Positions 27,886 to 36,076 of a stretch of 64,000 nucleotides of DNA are shown here, one piece after another. The position numbers were made by a program, and so were the translations under genes. The notes beneath the pieces were generated by a model. The model was not told the origin of the DNA. It saw only the letters and a list, made by a program, of their open reading frames with translations, and searched no databases. Within the stretch, counting starts at the first letter, position 1. Each line of letters starts with the position of its first letter. Origin of the DNA: CAZHCG01 sp046484285 (lineage in GTDB: Bacteria; Myxococcota_A; Polyangia; JAAYKL01); the NCBI GenBank assembly GCA_046484285.1, contig JAWOBP010000117.1:13393-77392 (forward strand), in the 5' to 3' direction.

Positions 27886-29781
27886 ATGAGCGAGGCGAGC
27901 GACCGTTTCGAGCCGGGCACGGTGGGAGCGGCGCTGGCCGAGGCCGGCGCGCTGAAGCGCGATACGGTGGGAGCTCGCGTCGGCGGCAGGCTGCTCGATC
28001 TTTGCACCGAGCTGCCCGAAGGCGAGAAGCCCGAGCCGATCGCGCTCGACGACGAGGATGCGCTGCACCTGGTCAGACACTCCGCGGCGCACGTGATGGC
28101 CGACGCGGTGCAGCGCCTGTTTCCCGGTACCAAGGTCACGATCGGACCGTCGATCGAGACCGGCTTCTACTACGATTTCGATCGTCCCGAGGGGGGCTTC
28201 AGCGACGCCGAGCTGGAGGCGATCGAAAAGGAGATGCGGCGCATCATAGCCGAGGGGCACGCCTTCGTACGCGAACAGGTCGACCGCGAAAAAGCGCGCG
28301 AGCTGTTCGCCTCGATCGACGAGAGCTACAAGCTCGAGATCCTGGACGGCATTCCCGACGGCGAGAAGGTGACGCTCTACCGTCACGGCGACTGGGTCGA
28401 TCTCTGCGCCGGCCCGCACGTGCCGAGCACGAGCTTCTTGCGGGCGGTCAAGCTGCTCTCCAGCGCTGGAGCATACTGGCGGGGCGACGAGCGCAACAAG
28501 ATGCTGGCGCGAATCTACGGCACGGCGTTTTCGGATCGCAAGGCGCTCAAGAAGCACCTGCTGTCGCTGGAGGAGGCCAAGAAGCGCGACCACCGCAAGC
28601 TGGGCAAGGAGCTCGAGCTGTTCAGCATCGACGACCAGATCGGCGGCGGGCTCGTGCTGTGGCACCCGCGCGGATCGCGGGTGCGGATGCTGATCGAGGA
28701 TCACTGGCGCAAGGCGCACCTAGCGGGCGGCTACGAGATCCTGTTCACGCCGCACATCGGACGCTCGCATCTCTGGGAGACATCGGGGCACCTGGAGAAC
28801 TACGCCGACGCGATGTACGCGCCGATGGAGATCGAGGGCAACCCCTACTACATCAAGCCGATGAACTGTCCGTTCCACATCGGCATCTACCGCTCCACGC
28901 TGAGATCCTATCGCGATCTGCCGATGCGTTGGGCCGAGTTGGGGACCGTCTACCGCTTCGAGCGCTCCGGTCAGCTCCACGGCCTTTTGCGTGTGCGCGG
29001 CTTCACCCAGGACGACGCTCACCTCTTCATGCGGCCCGAGCAGCTTCCCGGCGAGATCAGGCGCCTGATCCGCTTCACCTTCCGTTTGCTGGGCGACTTC
29101 GGTTTTTCCGACCTGGAGGTGCGCCTCTCGACGCGGCCCGAGCAGCACATCGGCTCGGAGGAGATCTGGGATCGCTCCGAGGGCGCGCTGCGCGAAGGGC
29201 TGGAGCAGGAGGGCGTGAGCTACTCGCTCGATCCCGGCGAGGGCACTTTCTACGGGCCCAAGATCGACGTCAAGATCCGCGACGCGATCGGACGGCTCTG
29301 GCAGTGCAGCACGGCCCAGGTGGATTTCAATTTGCCCGAGCGCTTCGACCTGGCCTACATCGGCGAGGACTCGCAGCGCCACCGGCCGGTGATGCTGCAC
29401 CGCACGATCCTGGGATCGATGGAGCGCTTTTTCGGCGTGCTGGTCGAGCACCACGCGGGCGCTTTCCCACTTTGGTTGGCTCCCGAGCAGGTAGCGCTGC
29501 TGACGGTCACCGACGCGCAGCACGCCTTCGCGCGAGAGGTGGCCGAGCGGCTGAGGTCCCGCGGCGTCCGCGCGGTCACCGACCTGGCGAACGAGAAGCT
29601 GGGAGCCAAGATCAGGGCGGCCCGACTCAAGAGGATTCCGGCGATCGGAGTGATCGGGGATCGCGAGGTCTCCGAGCGAGGGGTGGCGCTGCGCACCAGG
29701 GCCGACGGAGATCGCGGCTTTTTGCCGCTCGACGAATTCGAAAAATGGATCACGGAAGCGGGCGCGGAGCCCGCTGTTTGA
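27886..29781 (+). CDS. thrS: Threonyl-tRNA synthetase
   Basis: A 631-aa ThrRS with the bacterial layout. The N-terminal TGS domain (about 1-55) precedes the editing domain with HSAAH (His65, His69) and CAGPH (Cys174, His178). The class II catalytic core holds the zinc Cys328 in KPMNCPFH, motif 2 (VYRFERSG) and motif 3 near HRTILGSMERF. The anticodon-binding domain covers the last 110 residues. The ATG has only a weak ribosome site. It heads the classic thrS-infC pair, with infC starting 61 bp downstream. Confidence 0.97.
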   Translation: MSEASDRFEPGTVGAALAEAGALKRDTVGARVGGRLLDLCTELPEGEKPEPIALDDEDALHLVRHSAAHVMADAVQRLFPGTKVTIGPSIETGFYYDFDRPEGGFSDAELEAIEKEMRRIIAEGHAFVREQVDREKARELFASIDESYKLEILDGIPDGEKVTLYRHGDWVDLCAGPHVPSTSFLRAVKLLSSAGAYWRGDERNKMLARIYGTAFSDRKALKKHLLSLEEAKKRDHRKLGKELELFSIDDQIGGGLVLWHPRGSRVRMLIEDHWRKAHLAGGYEILFTPHIGRSHLWETSGHLENYADAMYAPMEIEGNPYYIKPMNCPFHIGIYRSTLRSYRDLPMRWAELGTVYRFERSGQLHGLLRVRGFTQDDAHLFMRPEQLPGEIRRLIRFTFRLLGDFGFSDLEVRLSTRPEQHIGSEEIWDRSEGALREGLEQEGVSYSLDPGEGTFYGPKIDVKIRDAIGRLWQCSTAQVDFNLPERFDLAYIGEDSQRHRPVMLHRTILGSMERFFGVLVEHHAGAFPLWLAPEQVALLTVTDAQHAFAREVAERLRSRGVRAVTDLANEKLGAKIRAARLKRIPAIGVIGDREVSERGVALRTRADGDRGFLPLDEFEKWITEAGAEPAV

Positions 29782-29842
29782 GTTATGATGGTTTCCATCG
29801 GGGCTCGCCGACAGGGACGAGCCCGCGCCAAGGAGGTGCAAC

Positions 29843-30382
29843 ATCAGACGTAGATTCGGACGCCCGCCGCGCCCACAGCGCGATCGGGTAAACGACAACA
29901 TTCGTTTTCCAGAAGTGCGGGTGATCAATCCGGACGGAAAACAGCTGGGTATCTACCCGATCCGTCAAGCCGTGGATCTCGCGCGCGAGATGGGGCTCGA
30001 TCTGGTGGAGATCAACCCCAAGGCCAGCCCGCCCGTGTGCCGCATCATGGACTACGGCAAGTACAAGTACGATCGCAAGAAGCAGGCGGCCGCGTCCAAG
30101 AAGAAGCAGAAGACGATCGAGGTCAAGGAAGTCAAGATGCGTCCCAAGACCGACGACCACGACTTCGATTTCAAGGTCAAGCACGTGTTGCGCTTTCTGG
30201 AGAGCGGCAACAAGGCCAAGATCACGATTCGTTTCAGGGGGCGCGAGATGGCCCACCCGGAGACGGCGGCCAGACAGCTCGATCGGGTCGTCGAGGTCTG
30301 CAAGGATATCGCCGAGGTCGAGCAGCCTTACAAGATGGAGGGCCGCACCATGACCATGGTGCTGGCTCCGATTTCCAAGTAG
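29843..30382 (+). CDS. infC: Translation initiation factor IF-3, ATC start codon
   Basis: A 179-aa IF-3. The frame is open from an ATC with AAGGAGGTG at 29830-29838. Starting there gives RRRFGRPPRPQRDRVNDNIR, the expected IF-3 N-terminus; no ATG or well-placed GTG would give a full protein. Rare ATT/ATC/ATA starts in infC are a known device by which IF-3 limits its own synthesis. The N-domain (LGIYPIRQAVDLAREMGLDL), linker helix (KKKQKTIEVKEVKMRP) and C-domain are complete. rpmI and rplT, which often follow, are absent; a convergent DUF99 gene ends 10 bp away. Confidence 0.96.
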   Translation: MRRRFGRPPRPQRDRVNDNIRFPEVRVINPDGKQLGIYPIRQAVDLAREMGLDLVEINPKASPPVCRIMDYGKYKYDRKKQAAASKKKQKTIEVKEVKMRPKTDDHDFDFKVKHVLRFLESGNKAKITIRFRGREMAHPETAARQLDRVVEVCKDIAEVEQPYKMEGRTMTMVLAPISK

Positions 30383-30392
30383 CGCCACTCTC

Positions 30393-30962
30393 TCATGCAC
30401 GCCGGCCGCTCTGACCGGTCACGAGGCCGCCGGCGATCAGGTGGGCGGCGCGCAGGGGCTCCGGCACCAGGGAGCGGGTGCAGGTCAGCTCGAGCAGCGC
30501 GGCCGCCTCCTCCTCCTCGATCCCGGCCAGCTGGCAGTGGAGGCCGCAGATCGGCAGGATTTCTCCTGCGGATTGCAGCATCCTCCAGCGTTTCTCCGGA
30601 CGGCTCGTCCGCTGCAAGGCCCGGCGCACGGCTTGCATCTTTGGCCGCCGGCGTACCACGACCAGAACCTTGAGCCCGGTCTCGCGGTGCAGGCGCCCGA
30701 TCTCGACGATGTTGAACCCGCCCAGCGCGATTCCGTCCAGGATCAGGTAGTGGAGCTGAGGGAGGAACTTGCTGCCGCGCAGCATCCCGGCGATGCGGTC
30801 GGTGGCGTTCCAGCCGTCCTTGCGGATGCGGGTCGTGAGCAGCCCGTCGAAGCAGTCCCCGCCCCGGTAGATCGCGCCGGCGACGAGCACCTCCCGCGAT
30901 CTGTCCCGATCGAAGGGGCCGTCGTCGATGCCGATCGTGCGCACGCCGGGCTTGAGCCTCAT
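30393..30962 (-). CDS. DUF99 protein (endonuclease V-like fold)
   Basis: A 189-aa protein with the DUF99 signature near the N-terminus (RTIGIDDGPFDRD, with Asp13 and Asp14) and further family-like strands (VLVAGAIYRG, LILDGIALGGFNIV, KVLVVVRRRP). DUF99 is best known from archaea and is predicted to share the RNase H-like fold of endonuclease V; a nuclease role is unproven. No ribosome site is evident before the ATG. It is convergent with infC and divergent from the next lipoprotein gene. Confidence 0.8.
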   Translation of the reverse strand: MRLKPGVRTIGIDDGPFDRDRSREVLVAGAIYRGGDCFDGLLTTRIRKDGWNATDRIAGMLRGSKFLPQLHYLILDGIALGGFNIVEIGRLHRETGLKVLVVVRRRPKMQAVRRALQRTSRPEKRWRMLQSAGEILPICGLHCQLAGIEEEEAAALLELTCTRSLVPEPLRAAHLIAGGLVTGQSGRRA

Positions 30963-31011
30963 CGAAAAGCGGTATTACATTTGAACAGGCCTTTCGACAA
31001 GGAGCGAGAAG

Positions 31012-31863
31012 ATGGGCCAGAGCAATCTTTCGTCGTCGTGTCTCGCCGCAGTCCTGGCCTTGGCGCTCGGCTGCAGCGCGGCCGACAGCAGCGACGGCTC
31101 GGGCGCGGATGCCGATTCCGACACCGATACGGACACGGGCACGGACTCGGACACATGGGACACAGGGGACGGATCCGACACGGATTCGGGTTCCGATTCC
31201 GGCTCCGGCTCCGACACCGGCACGGATGCCGATACGGACGCCGACACCGATACGGACACCGACGCCGATACGGACACCGACACCGGTCCCTACTCTCATA
31301 CGATCGAGATCGACGGGGTCAACGATTTCACCTCCGCCGAGACGTTCGCGACCACCTCGGAGGGCTATAGCGGCTACCTGGCCTGGGACGGCGCCTACTT
31401 CTACCTCGGAATGGAGGGGCCGGACGTCGGCGCCGGCGGGACGAGGTGGTTGCTGGCCTACCTGAGCGGAACGCCGGGCAGCGCGGTCGGCCAGACGTAC
31501 AACACCCAGCAGCCGACCCTGCCGTTCGATGCGGCCCACCACCTGCGCTGGCGCACCGACGGCGGCTACACCAACGTGATGGAGTGGAGCGGCTCGGCGT
31601 GGCAGGACGCGGGCTGGGATTTTGCCGGCGACGTCTACCACGACGGGCAGTACGTGGAGGTCCGCCTCCCTCGCGGCGATCTGGGCGCGCCGACGCTGCT
31701 GTCCGCGCATCTCTCGATGGTCGACGAGGCGGACGGCTCGGAGTGGACCTACGCGGGGGTGCCGGAGACGTCGTTCAGCGACGGCTTGGATCCGGACTAC
31801 CAGGCGTGCTTCGAGTTCGATCTGAACGGGAACGCCGCGCCCGGAGACTACTCGCCACAGTGA
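31012..31863 (+). CDS. Asp-linker lipoprotein with DOMON/CBM9-like beta domain
   Basis: A 283-aa lipoprotein (lipobox LALGC, Cys21) with AAGGAG before the ATG. Residues 33-91 are an Asp linker with more Gly, Ser and Trp than the others. The remaining 190 residues read as a beta-sandwich (HTIEIDGVNDFTSAETFAT, GYLAWDGAYFYLGMEGPDVG, LRWRTDGGYTNVMEWSG) resembling CBM9/DOMON-type sugar- or haem-binding folds. That assignment is by pattern only. It is probably surface-exposed. Confidence 0.78.
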   Translation: MGQSNLSSSCLAAVLALALGCSAADSSDGSGADADSDTDTDTGTDSDTWDTGDGSDTDSGSDSGSGSDTGTDADTDADTDTDTDADTDTDTGPYSHTIEIDGVNDFTSAETFATTSEGYSGYLAWDGAYFYLGMEGPDVGAGGTRWLLAYLSGTPGSAVGQTYNTQQPTLPFDAAHHLRWRTDGGYTNVMEWSGSAWQDAGWDFAGDVYHDGQYVEVRLPRGDLGAPTLLSAHLSMVDEADGSEWTYAGVPETSFSDGLDPDYQACFEFDLNGNAAPGDYSPQ

Positions 31864-31904
31864 GCACGGCGCGCGAAGAGTTTTCCGGAGCACTGGAGGT
31901 ATTC

Positions 31905-32804
31905 ATGCAGCCCGAGAGACTGGAGCTGATCGACCTGGACCAGCCCCGCGAGGGATACAGGCGCTTCATCGGCTGCTGGCTGTGGCGCGACGACGGCCTG
32001 TGCGCGATCGTCGACCCCGGACCGCGCTCCAGCGTAGAGCACCTGCTGGGAGAGCTGCGGCGGCGCGGTGTCGCCTCGCTGGATTTGGTGCTGCTGACCC
32101 ATGTCCACCTCGACCACGCCGGCGGCGTCGCAGAGGTGCTCGAGGCCTTTCCCGGCGCTCGCGCCTACTGCCACCCGCGCGGTCGCCCGCACGTGGAGAA
32201 CCCGAAAAAGCTGTGGGAAGGCTCCCAAAGAGTGCTGGGCGAGGTCGCCGCGATGTACGGCCGGCCGCGCCCGGTGCCCTCCGCCTCGCTGGCCGGAGAG
32301 GAGGAGCTTGGCGAGCGCGGAATCGAGGCGATCCCCACGCCGGGCCACGCTCCGCACCACGTCTCGTTCCTGCTGGACGGCGTGCTGTTCGCCGGCGAGG
32401 CGTTCGGCGCGCGCCTGCCGCTGTCCGGGGGGCGGAGCTACCTGCGTCCCGCAACGCCGCCGCGCTTCTTTCCCCGGCGCGCGCTGGAATCGATCGAGCG
32501 GCTGGCCGCGCTGGAGCCCGAGCCCGAGCTGACCGCGTTCGCCCACTGGGGGTCGGTGCGCGGAGCAAGGGAGACGTCGCGAATCGCGGCCGAGCAGATC
32601 GACTCCTGGCTGGAGGCGATTCGAGAGCTGAGCGACGCCGCGCCCAGCGAGCTGGAAGATCTGGTCTTTCGCAGGCTGCAGCGGACCGATCCGTGGTTCG
32701 GGCGCGGCCGCTTCGACGAGCTGGACGAGGACCTGCGAGCGCGCGAGCGGCACTTCTTCGCCAACACCCTGGAAGGGATGCTGGGACATATACGCGCGAG
32801 GTGA
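31905..32804 (+). CDS. Metallo-beta-lactamase-fold hydrolase
   Basis: A 299-aa cytoplasmic MBL-fold protein. The zinc motif HVHLDH is His66, His68, Asp70 and His71, a further His lies in TPGHAPHH and the last ligand may be in FAHWG. The position that is usually Asp (GD) appears as FAGEAFG. The C-terminal 90 residues are helical, as in glyoxalase II-like and related thioesterase/lactonase groups. GGAGGT lies six nt before the chosen ATG. A GTG overlapping the previous stop is an alternative giving 15 extra residues. The substrate is unknown. Confidence 0.88.
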   Translation: MQPERLELIDLDQPREGYRRFIGCWLWRDDGLCAIVDPGPRSSVEHLLGELRRRGVASLDLVLLTHVHLDHAGGVAEVLEAFPGARAYCHPRGRPHVENPKKLWEGSQRVLGEVAAMYGRPRPVPSASLAGEEELGERGIEAIPTPGHAPHHVSFLLDGVLFAGEAFGARLPLSGGRSYLRPATPPRFFPRRALESIERLAALEPEPELTAFAHWGSVRGARETSRIAAEQIDSWLEAIRELSDAAPSELEDLVFRRLQRTDPWFGRGRFDELDEDLRARERHFFANTLEGMLGHIRAR

Positions 32805-32852
32805 CGCCGCGCCGCGACGGTTGCGGCCCCCGGCCGGCGAGCGGGCAAGCCG

Positions 32853-33986
32853 TCACTCGCCGCAGCTTCCCTCGTCGTCGTTGCCCGAGATCGACCAGTC
32901 TCCGTTCCAGCCGTATCCCTGGAGCTGCTCCACGAGCAGCTCGGCCTCGCAGGTGGGCAGGGCCTGGTTGTCGCTGATCGTCAGGTCGGGGTCGTAGGAC
33001 TCGCCGATCGATTCCAGGCTGTCGAGACCGAGGTGCGCAAGCGAGCCGTTGCCGTGGATCGAGAGCGTGCCGCCGATCTCGGCCAGGTCGCTCAGCCCGG
33101 ACAGGTCGACGAGCGAGGCGTTGTCGTGGACCTGGACCAGCCAGCCGACCCACTCCAGGCCGCTCAGCCCTTCGACGTGGAGCAGCGAGTCGTTGCCCGA
33201 GACCAGCAGCATCGACGGTACATCGCCGAGGCCGCTCAACCCGTCGATGTTCTGAAGCGCCGGGTTGTTCCAGATCGTGATCTCCTCGACCTGGCCGGAG
33301 AGCGACGAGAGACCGTCGAGGTCGACCAGCGAGGGGTTGGACTCGATGTTGAGGTCGCCCTGGATCTCGACGAGCGACTCGAGACCTTCCACGCTGGTCA
33401 GGATGTCGTTGTTGGCCACGGTCAGCGGGCCATAGACCTCCTCGAGCGCCGAGAGGCCCGCGATGCTCTCCAGCTCGGGATTGAAGCCGACGAAGACCGC
33501 CGCCGCGTCGCGCAGGGAGAAAAGCGCGTCGAGCTGCTGGAGCTCGGGATTGTTCCAAATCGAGACGTGTTCCGATGTCCTCTCGAGGCACTCCACGCCG
33601 TGGAGCCCGGTGCACTCCGGGCAGGTGACGATCAGCTCCCCGTCGATCTCCACGTGGCCGGCCAGCGCGGCGAGGTCGGCGGCCGACTCGGCGAGCACGT
33701 CGCCGGACCAGGTGCCGGCCGTGCAGGTCGAGGTGTCTGTATCTGAATCGGAATCCGTGTCGGTGTCGGTGTCGATGTCCGAGTCCGCATCCGAGTCAAT
33801 GTCTGAATCGGCGTCCAGGTCGGAGCCCGAGCTCGTGTCCCGCGTGTCCGATTCCGTGTCGGAATCGTCGCCGGATTCGGAGCCCTGGCCGGCGCCTCGC
33901 CAGCAGCCGGAGGCGGTCCAGAGAAGCGCGAGACAGGCGAGAGCGGCTCGTGCTCCCGCAAAGCTATTGGTGCTGATGCTGTCCAT
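32853..33986 (-). CDS. Asp-linker lipoprotein with receptor-L/leucine-rich-like repeats
   Basis: A 377-aa lipoprotein (lipobox TASGC, Cys28) with AAGGA upstream of the ATG. Residues 40-86 are the Asp/Ser/Thr/Ile linker. A short Cys-rich segment (CTAGTWSG, CPECTGLHGVEC) precedes about eight repeats of roughly 23-25 residues with the pattern NNPxLxxLDGLSSL and LTIxxN. This is like the right-handed solenoid of receptor L domains and leucine-rich repeats. The C-terminus has the cap CEAELLVEQLQGYGW. A ligand-binding surface role is plausible. Confidence 0.82.
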   Translation of the reverse strand: MDSISTNSFAGARAALACLALLWTASGCWRGAGQGSESGDDSDTESDTRDTSSGSDLDADSDIDSDADSDIDTDTDTDSDSDTDTSTCTAGTWSGDVLAESAADLAALAGHVEIDGELIVTCPECTGLHGVECLERTSEHVSIWNNPELQQLDALFSLRDAAAVFVGFNPELESIAGLSALEEVYGPLTVANNDILTSVEGLESLVEIQGDLNIESNPSLVDLDGLSSLSGQVEEITIWNNPALQNIDGLSGLGDVPSMLLVSGNDSLLHVEGLSGLEWVGWLVQVHDNASLVDLSGLSDLAEIGGTLSIHGNGSLAHLGLDSLESIGESYDPDLTISDNQALPTCEAELLVEQLQGYGWNGDWSISGNDDEGSCGE

Positions 33987-34069
33987 GGCAAGATCCTTTT
34001 TAACATGGTAGAGATCAAATTTGAAAAAGCCAGTTGACCTACCGAGCCACTCTTGAGGGAGTCGGTACG

Positions 34070-35068
34070 ATGCGGATTTCGATCGCCGGGTGGACGCTGC
34101 TCGTCTTTTGCCTGGGGCTGTGTCGCGCAGGTGCGGTGCGGGCCGACGAGTCGAGCAGCGAGCGGGCCAAGCGGCACTTCAATCGTGGGACCGAGCTGTT
34201 CGATGCCGGCGAGCACGCCGAGGCGGTCGCCGAGTTCCGCGAGGCAAACAGGATCAAGCCGACCTGGAAGCTGCTCTACAGCATCGGGCAGTGCGAGGCG
34301 CTGCTCAAGAGACACGGCCGCGCACTGGACGCCTTCGAGGCCTACCTTTCCAAAGGGGGCGACGACGTGCCTCCGGATCGGCGCCAGGAGGTGCTCGCCG
34401 AGATAGATCGCCTGCGGCGCCTGGTGGGCGCCTTGGACGTCTCGGCGCCGGACGGAGGGCGGATTCTGGTGGACGGCGATCCGCGCGGCACGGCTCCGCT
34501 GCCGGGCCGCCTGCGGGTAGCCGCCGGTGTCGACCACGTGGTCGAGCTGGTGATCGACGGGGAGGCCGTCGACAGACGCGAGGTGCGGGTCGGCGGCCGG
34601 GAGAGGATCGAGGTCGTACTCGGCCCGGAAGCGGCCGAGCCCACCTCGGTGGACGCCGGACGAGGCGAGGTGGAGAGCGAGTCCGATCCGGAAGGCGGTG
34701 GTCCTGCCGATCGGTCGGACGACCTGCGCATCCTGGGTTGGGTGTCAATCGGCATGGGGAGCGCGCTGCTCGCCGGCGGAGCCGTGACCGGCGGTCTGGC
34801 GTTGAGCCTCGATTCCGATCTCGAGTCGGATTGCTCCGCCAACGGCTGCCCGCCCGACAGGCACGACGACCTCGACAGGCGCGACGCGCTGGCGCTGACC
34901 ACCGACGTGCTGCTCGGGGTGGGAGCCGCGGCGGCCGTGACCGGGGTGCTGCTGCTGACCGTCTTTTCCGGCGGTGCGGAGACGCGGCCGGAGGCGGAGG
35001 GCTCCTTGGCCTTGACGCCGACGGTCCTCGAAACCGGCGGTGGGCTGAGCTTGCGAGGGAGGTTCTGA
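34070..35068 (+). CDS. TPR/PEGA-like envelope protein, copy 2
   Basis: A 332-aa exported protein with a signal peptide (LLVFCLGLCRAGAVRADE). GAGGGAG precedes the chosen ATG; an upstream in-frame ATG adds 12 unlikely residues. Order of parts: TPR-like helices (HFNRGTELFDAGEHAEAVAEF), PEGA-like beta domain (GRILVDGDPRGTAPLPG), charged linker and two hydrophobic helices (WVSIGMGSALLAGGAV, TDVLLGVGAAAAVTGVLLL). This equals the layout of the protein at 15547-16644. It too overlaps the following lipoprotein gene (TGATG). The gene pair is duplicated as a unit. Confidence 0.85.
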   Translation: MRISIAGWTLLVFCLGLCRAGAVRADESSSERAKRHFNRGTELFDAGEHAEAVAEFREANRIKPTWKLLYSIGQCEALLKRHGRALDAFEAYLSKGGDDVPPDRRQEVLAEIDRLRRLVGALDVSAPDGGRILVDGDPRGTAPLPGRLRVAAGVDHVVELVIDGEAVDRREVRVGGRERIEVVLGPEAAEPTSVDAGRGEVESESDPEGGGPADRSDDLRILGWVSIGMGSALLAGGAVTGGLALSLDSDLESDCSANGCPPDRHDDLDRRDALALTTDVLLGVGAAAAVTGVLLLTVFSGGAETRPEAEGSLALTPTVLETGGGLSLRGRF

Positions 35069-36072
35069 TGAGTTGCCGCGAGTTCGTCGCGCCGTCTTTG
35101 TTCCTGGCCCTGCTCGGCGGTTGCAGCCTGGTGATGGAGGACTACGGCAAGAGCTCGGACGCGGGCGGAGACGCCGACGCGGACACGGATGCGGACAGCG
35201 ACGCGGATGCAGACACGGACAGTGACGCCGACACCGACTGCGAGTGCACGAGCGCGGACGGCCCCTGCTGCGACGGATGTCATTTCTACTCCGCCGGCGA
35301 CCAGTACGCATGTGAAAACATGGCCGAGTACGGCTGCTCGCAGGAGATGACCTGTGGAGCAGACGCGATGGTGCGCGGCGGTGTGCGCTACTGCACCGGC
35401 GGCACGGCCGCGTGCGAAGGGGAAGCCGTCTGGAACGAGTGGGTGACGGACCAGCAATGCGGCCAGGATTCTTATTGTCTGCTAGAGGAGCCCGGCCAGC
35501 CCGCTGACTGCATGCACTGCCCGCACGGGTGCGACGACGAGATCGACGGGTTGTGCTACCCCGAGTGCGATCCCCACGACGATCCCTGTTGCTCGGACAC
35601 CGGCCTGTTGGGCGGATGGTACGACAGCGCCGAAGACATCTGCTGGGAGAACCCGGTGGGTTCCACGAGCTACACGTACGCGGATGCCGACCTCTATTGC
35701 GACAATCTCGAGATCAACGGTTTCGGGCTCTGGCGGCTGCCGACGATCGACGAGCTGCGCGGCCTGGTCGTCGGGTGCTCGGGAACGGCCACCGGTGGAG
35801 GCTGCGGAGTTACCGAGGTCGGAGACTGCCTCGACGAGAGCTGCGGTTCGTCGGCCGATTGCTTGGGTTGCAGCGAGGGAGAGGGCGGCGGGACTTCCGG
35901 CTGTTACTGGAGCGAGGAGCTGGAAGGCGTCGGCAGTTGCGGAACCTACTGGTCGTCGAGCCTGGTGTCCGGCAGCAGCGGGAGCGTCTGGTGCATCGAT
36001 TTTCTGGATGCCCACGTCAGCAACTGGGCGACGGTCTACGAGTGCAACGTGCGCTGCGTGCGAGCTCCGTGA
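35068..36072 (+). CDS. Cys-rich Asp-linker lipoprotein with DUF1566 (Lcl-type) domain
   Basis: A 334-aa lipoprotein (lipobox LGGC, Cys19), starting on the ATG that shares one base with the preceding TGA. Residues 35-57 are the Asp linker, followed by a dense Cys region with about 25 Cys between residues 58 and 200 (CTSADGPCCDGC, CMHCPHGC). From about 205 a DUF1566/Lcl C-terminal domain is recognisable: YADADLYCDNLEINGFGLWRLP is its opening, then ELRGLV, a Cys-decorated insert, CYWSEEL, GTYWSSSLV and WCIDF. Such domains occur in surface and fibre proteins. Confidence 0.83.
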   Translation: MSCREFVAPSLFLALLGGCSLVMEDYGKSSDAGGDADADTDADSDADADTDSDADTDCECTSADGPCCDGCHFYSAGDQYACENMAEYGCSQEMTCGADAMVRGGVRYCTGGTAACEGEAVWNEWVTDQQCGQDSYCLLEEPGQPADCMHCPHGCDDEIDGLCYPECDPHDDPCCSDTGLLGGWYDSAEDICWENPVGSTSYTYADADLYCDNLEINGFGLWRLPTIDELRGLVVGCSGTATGGGCGVTEVGDCLDESCGSSADCLGCSEGEGGGTSGCYWSEELEGVGSCGTYWSSSLVSGSSGSVWCIDFLDAHVSNWATVYECNVRCVRAP

Positions 36073-36076
36073 TCGT

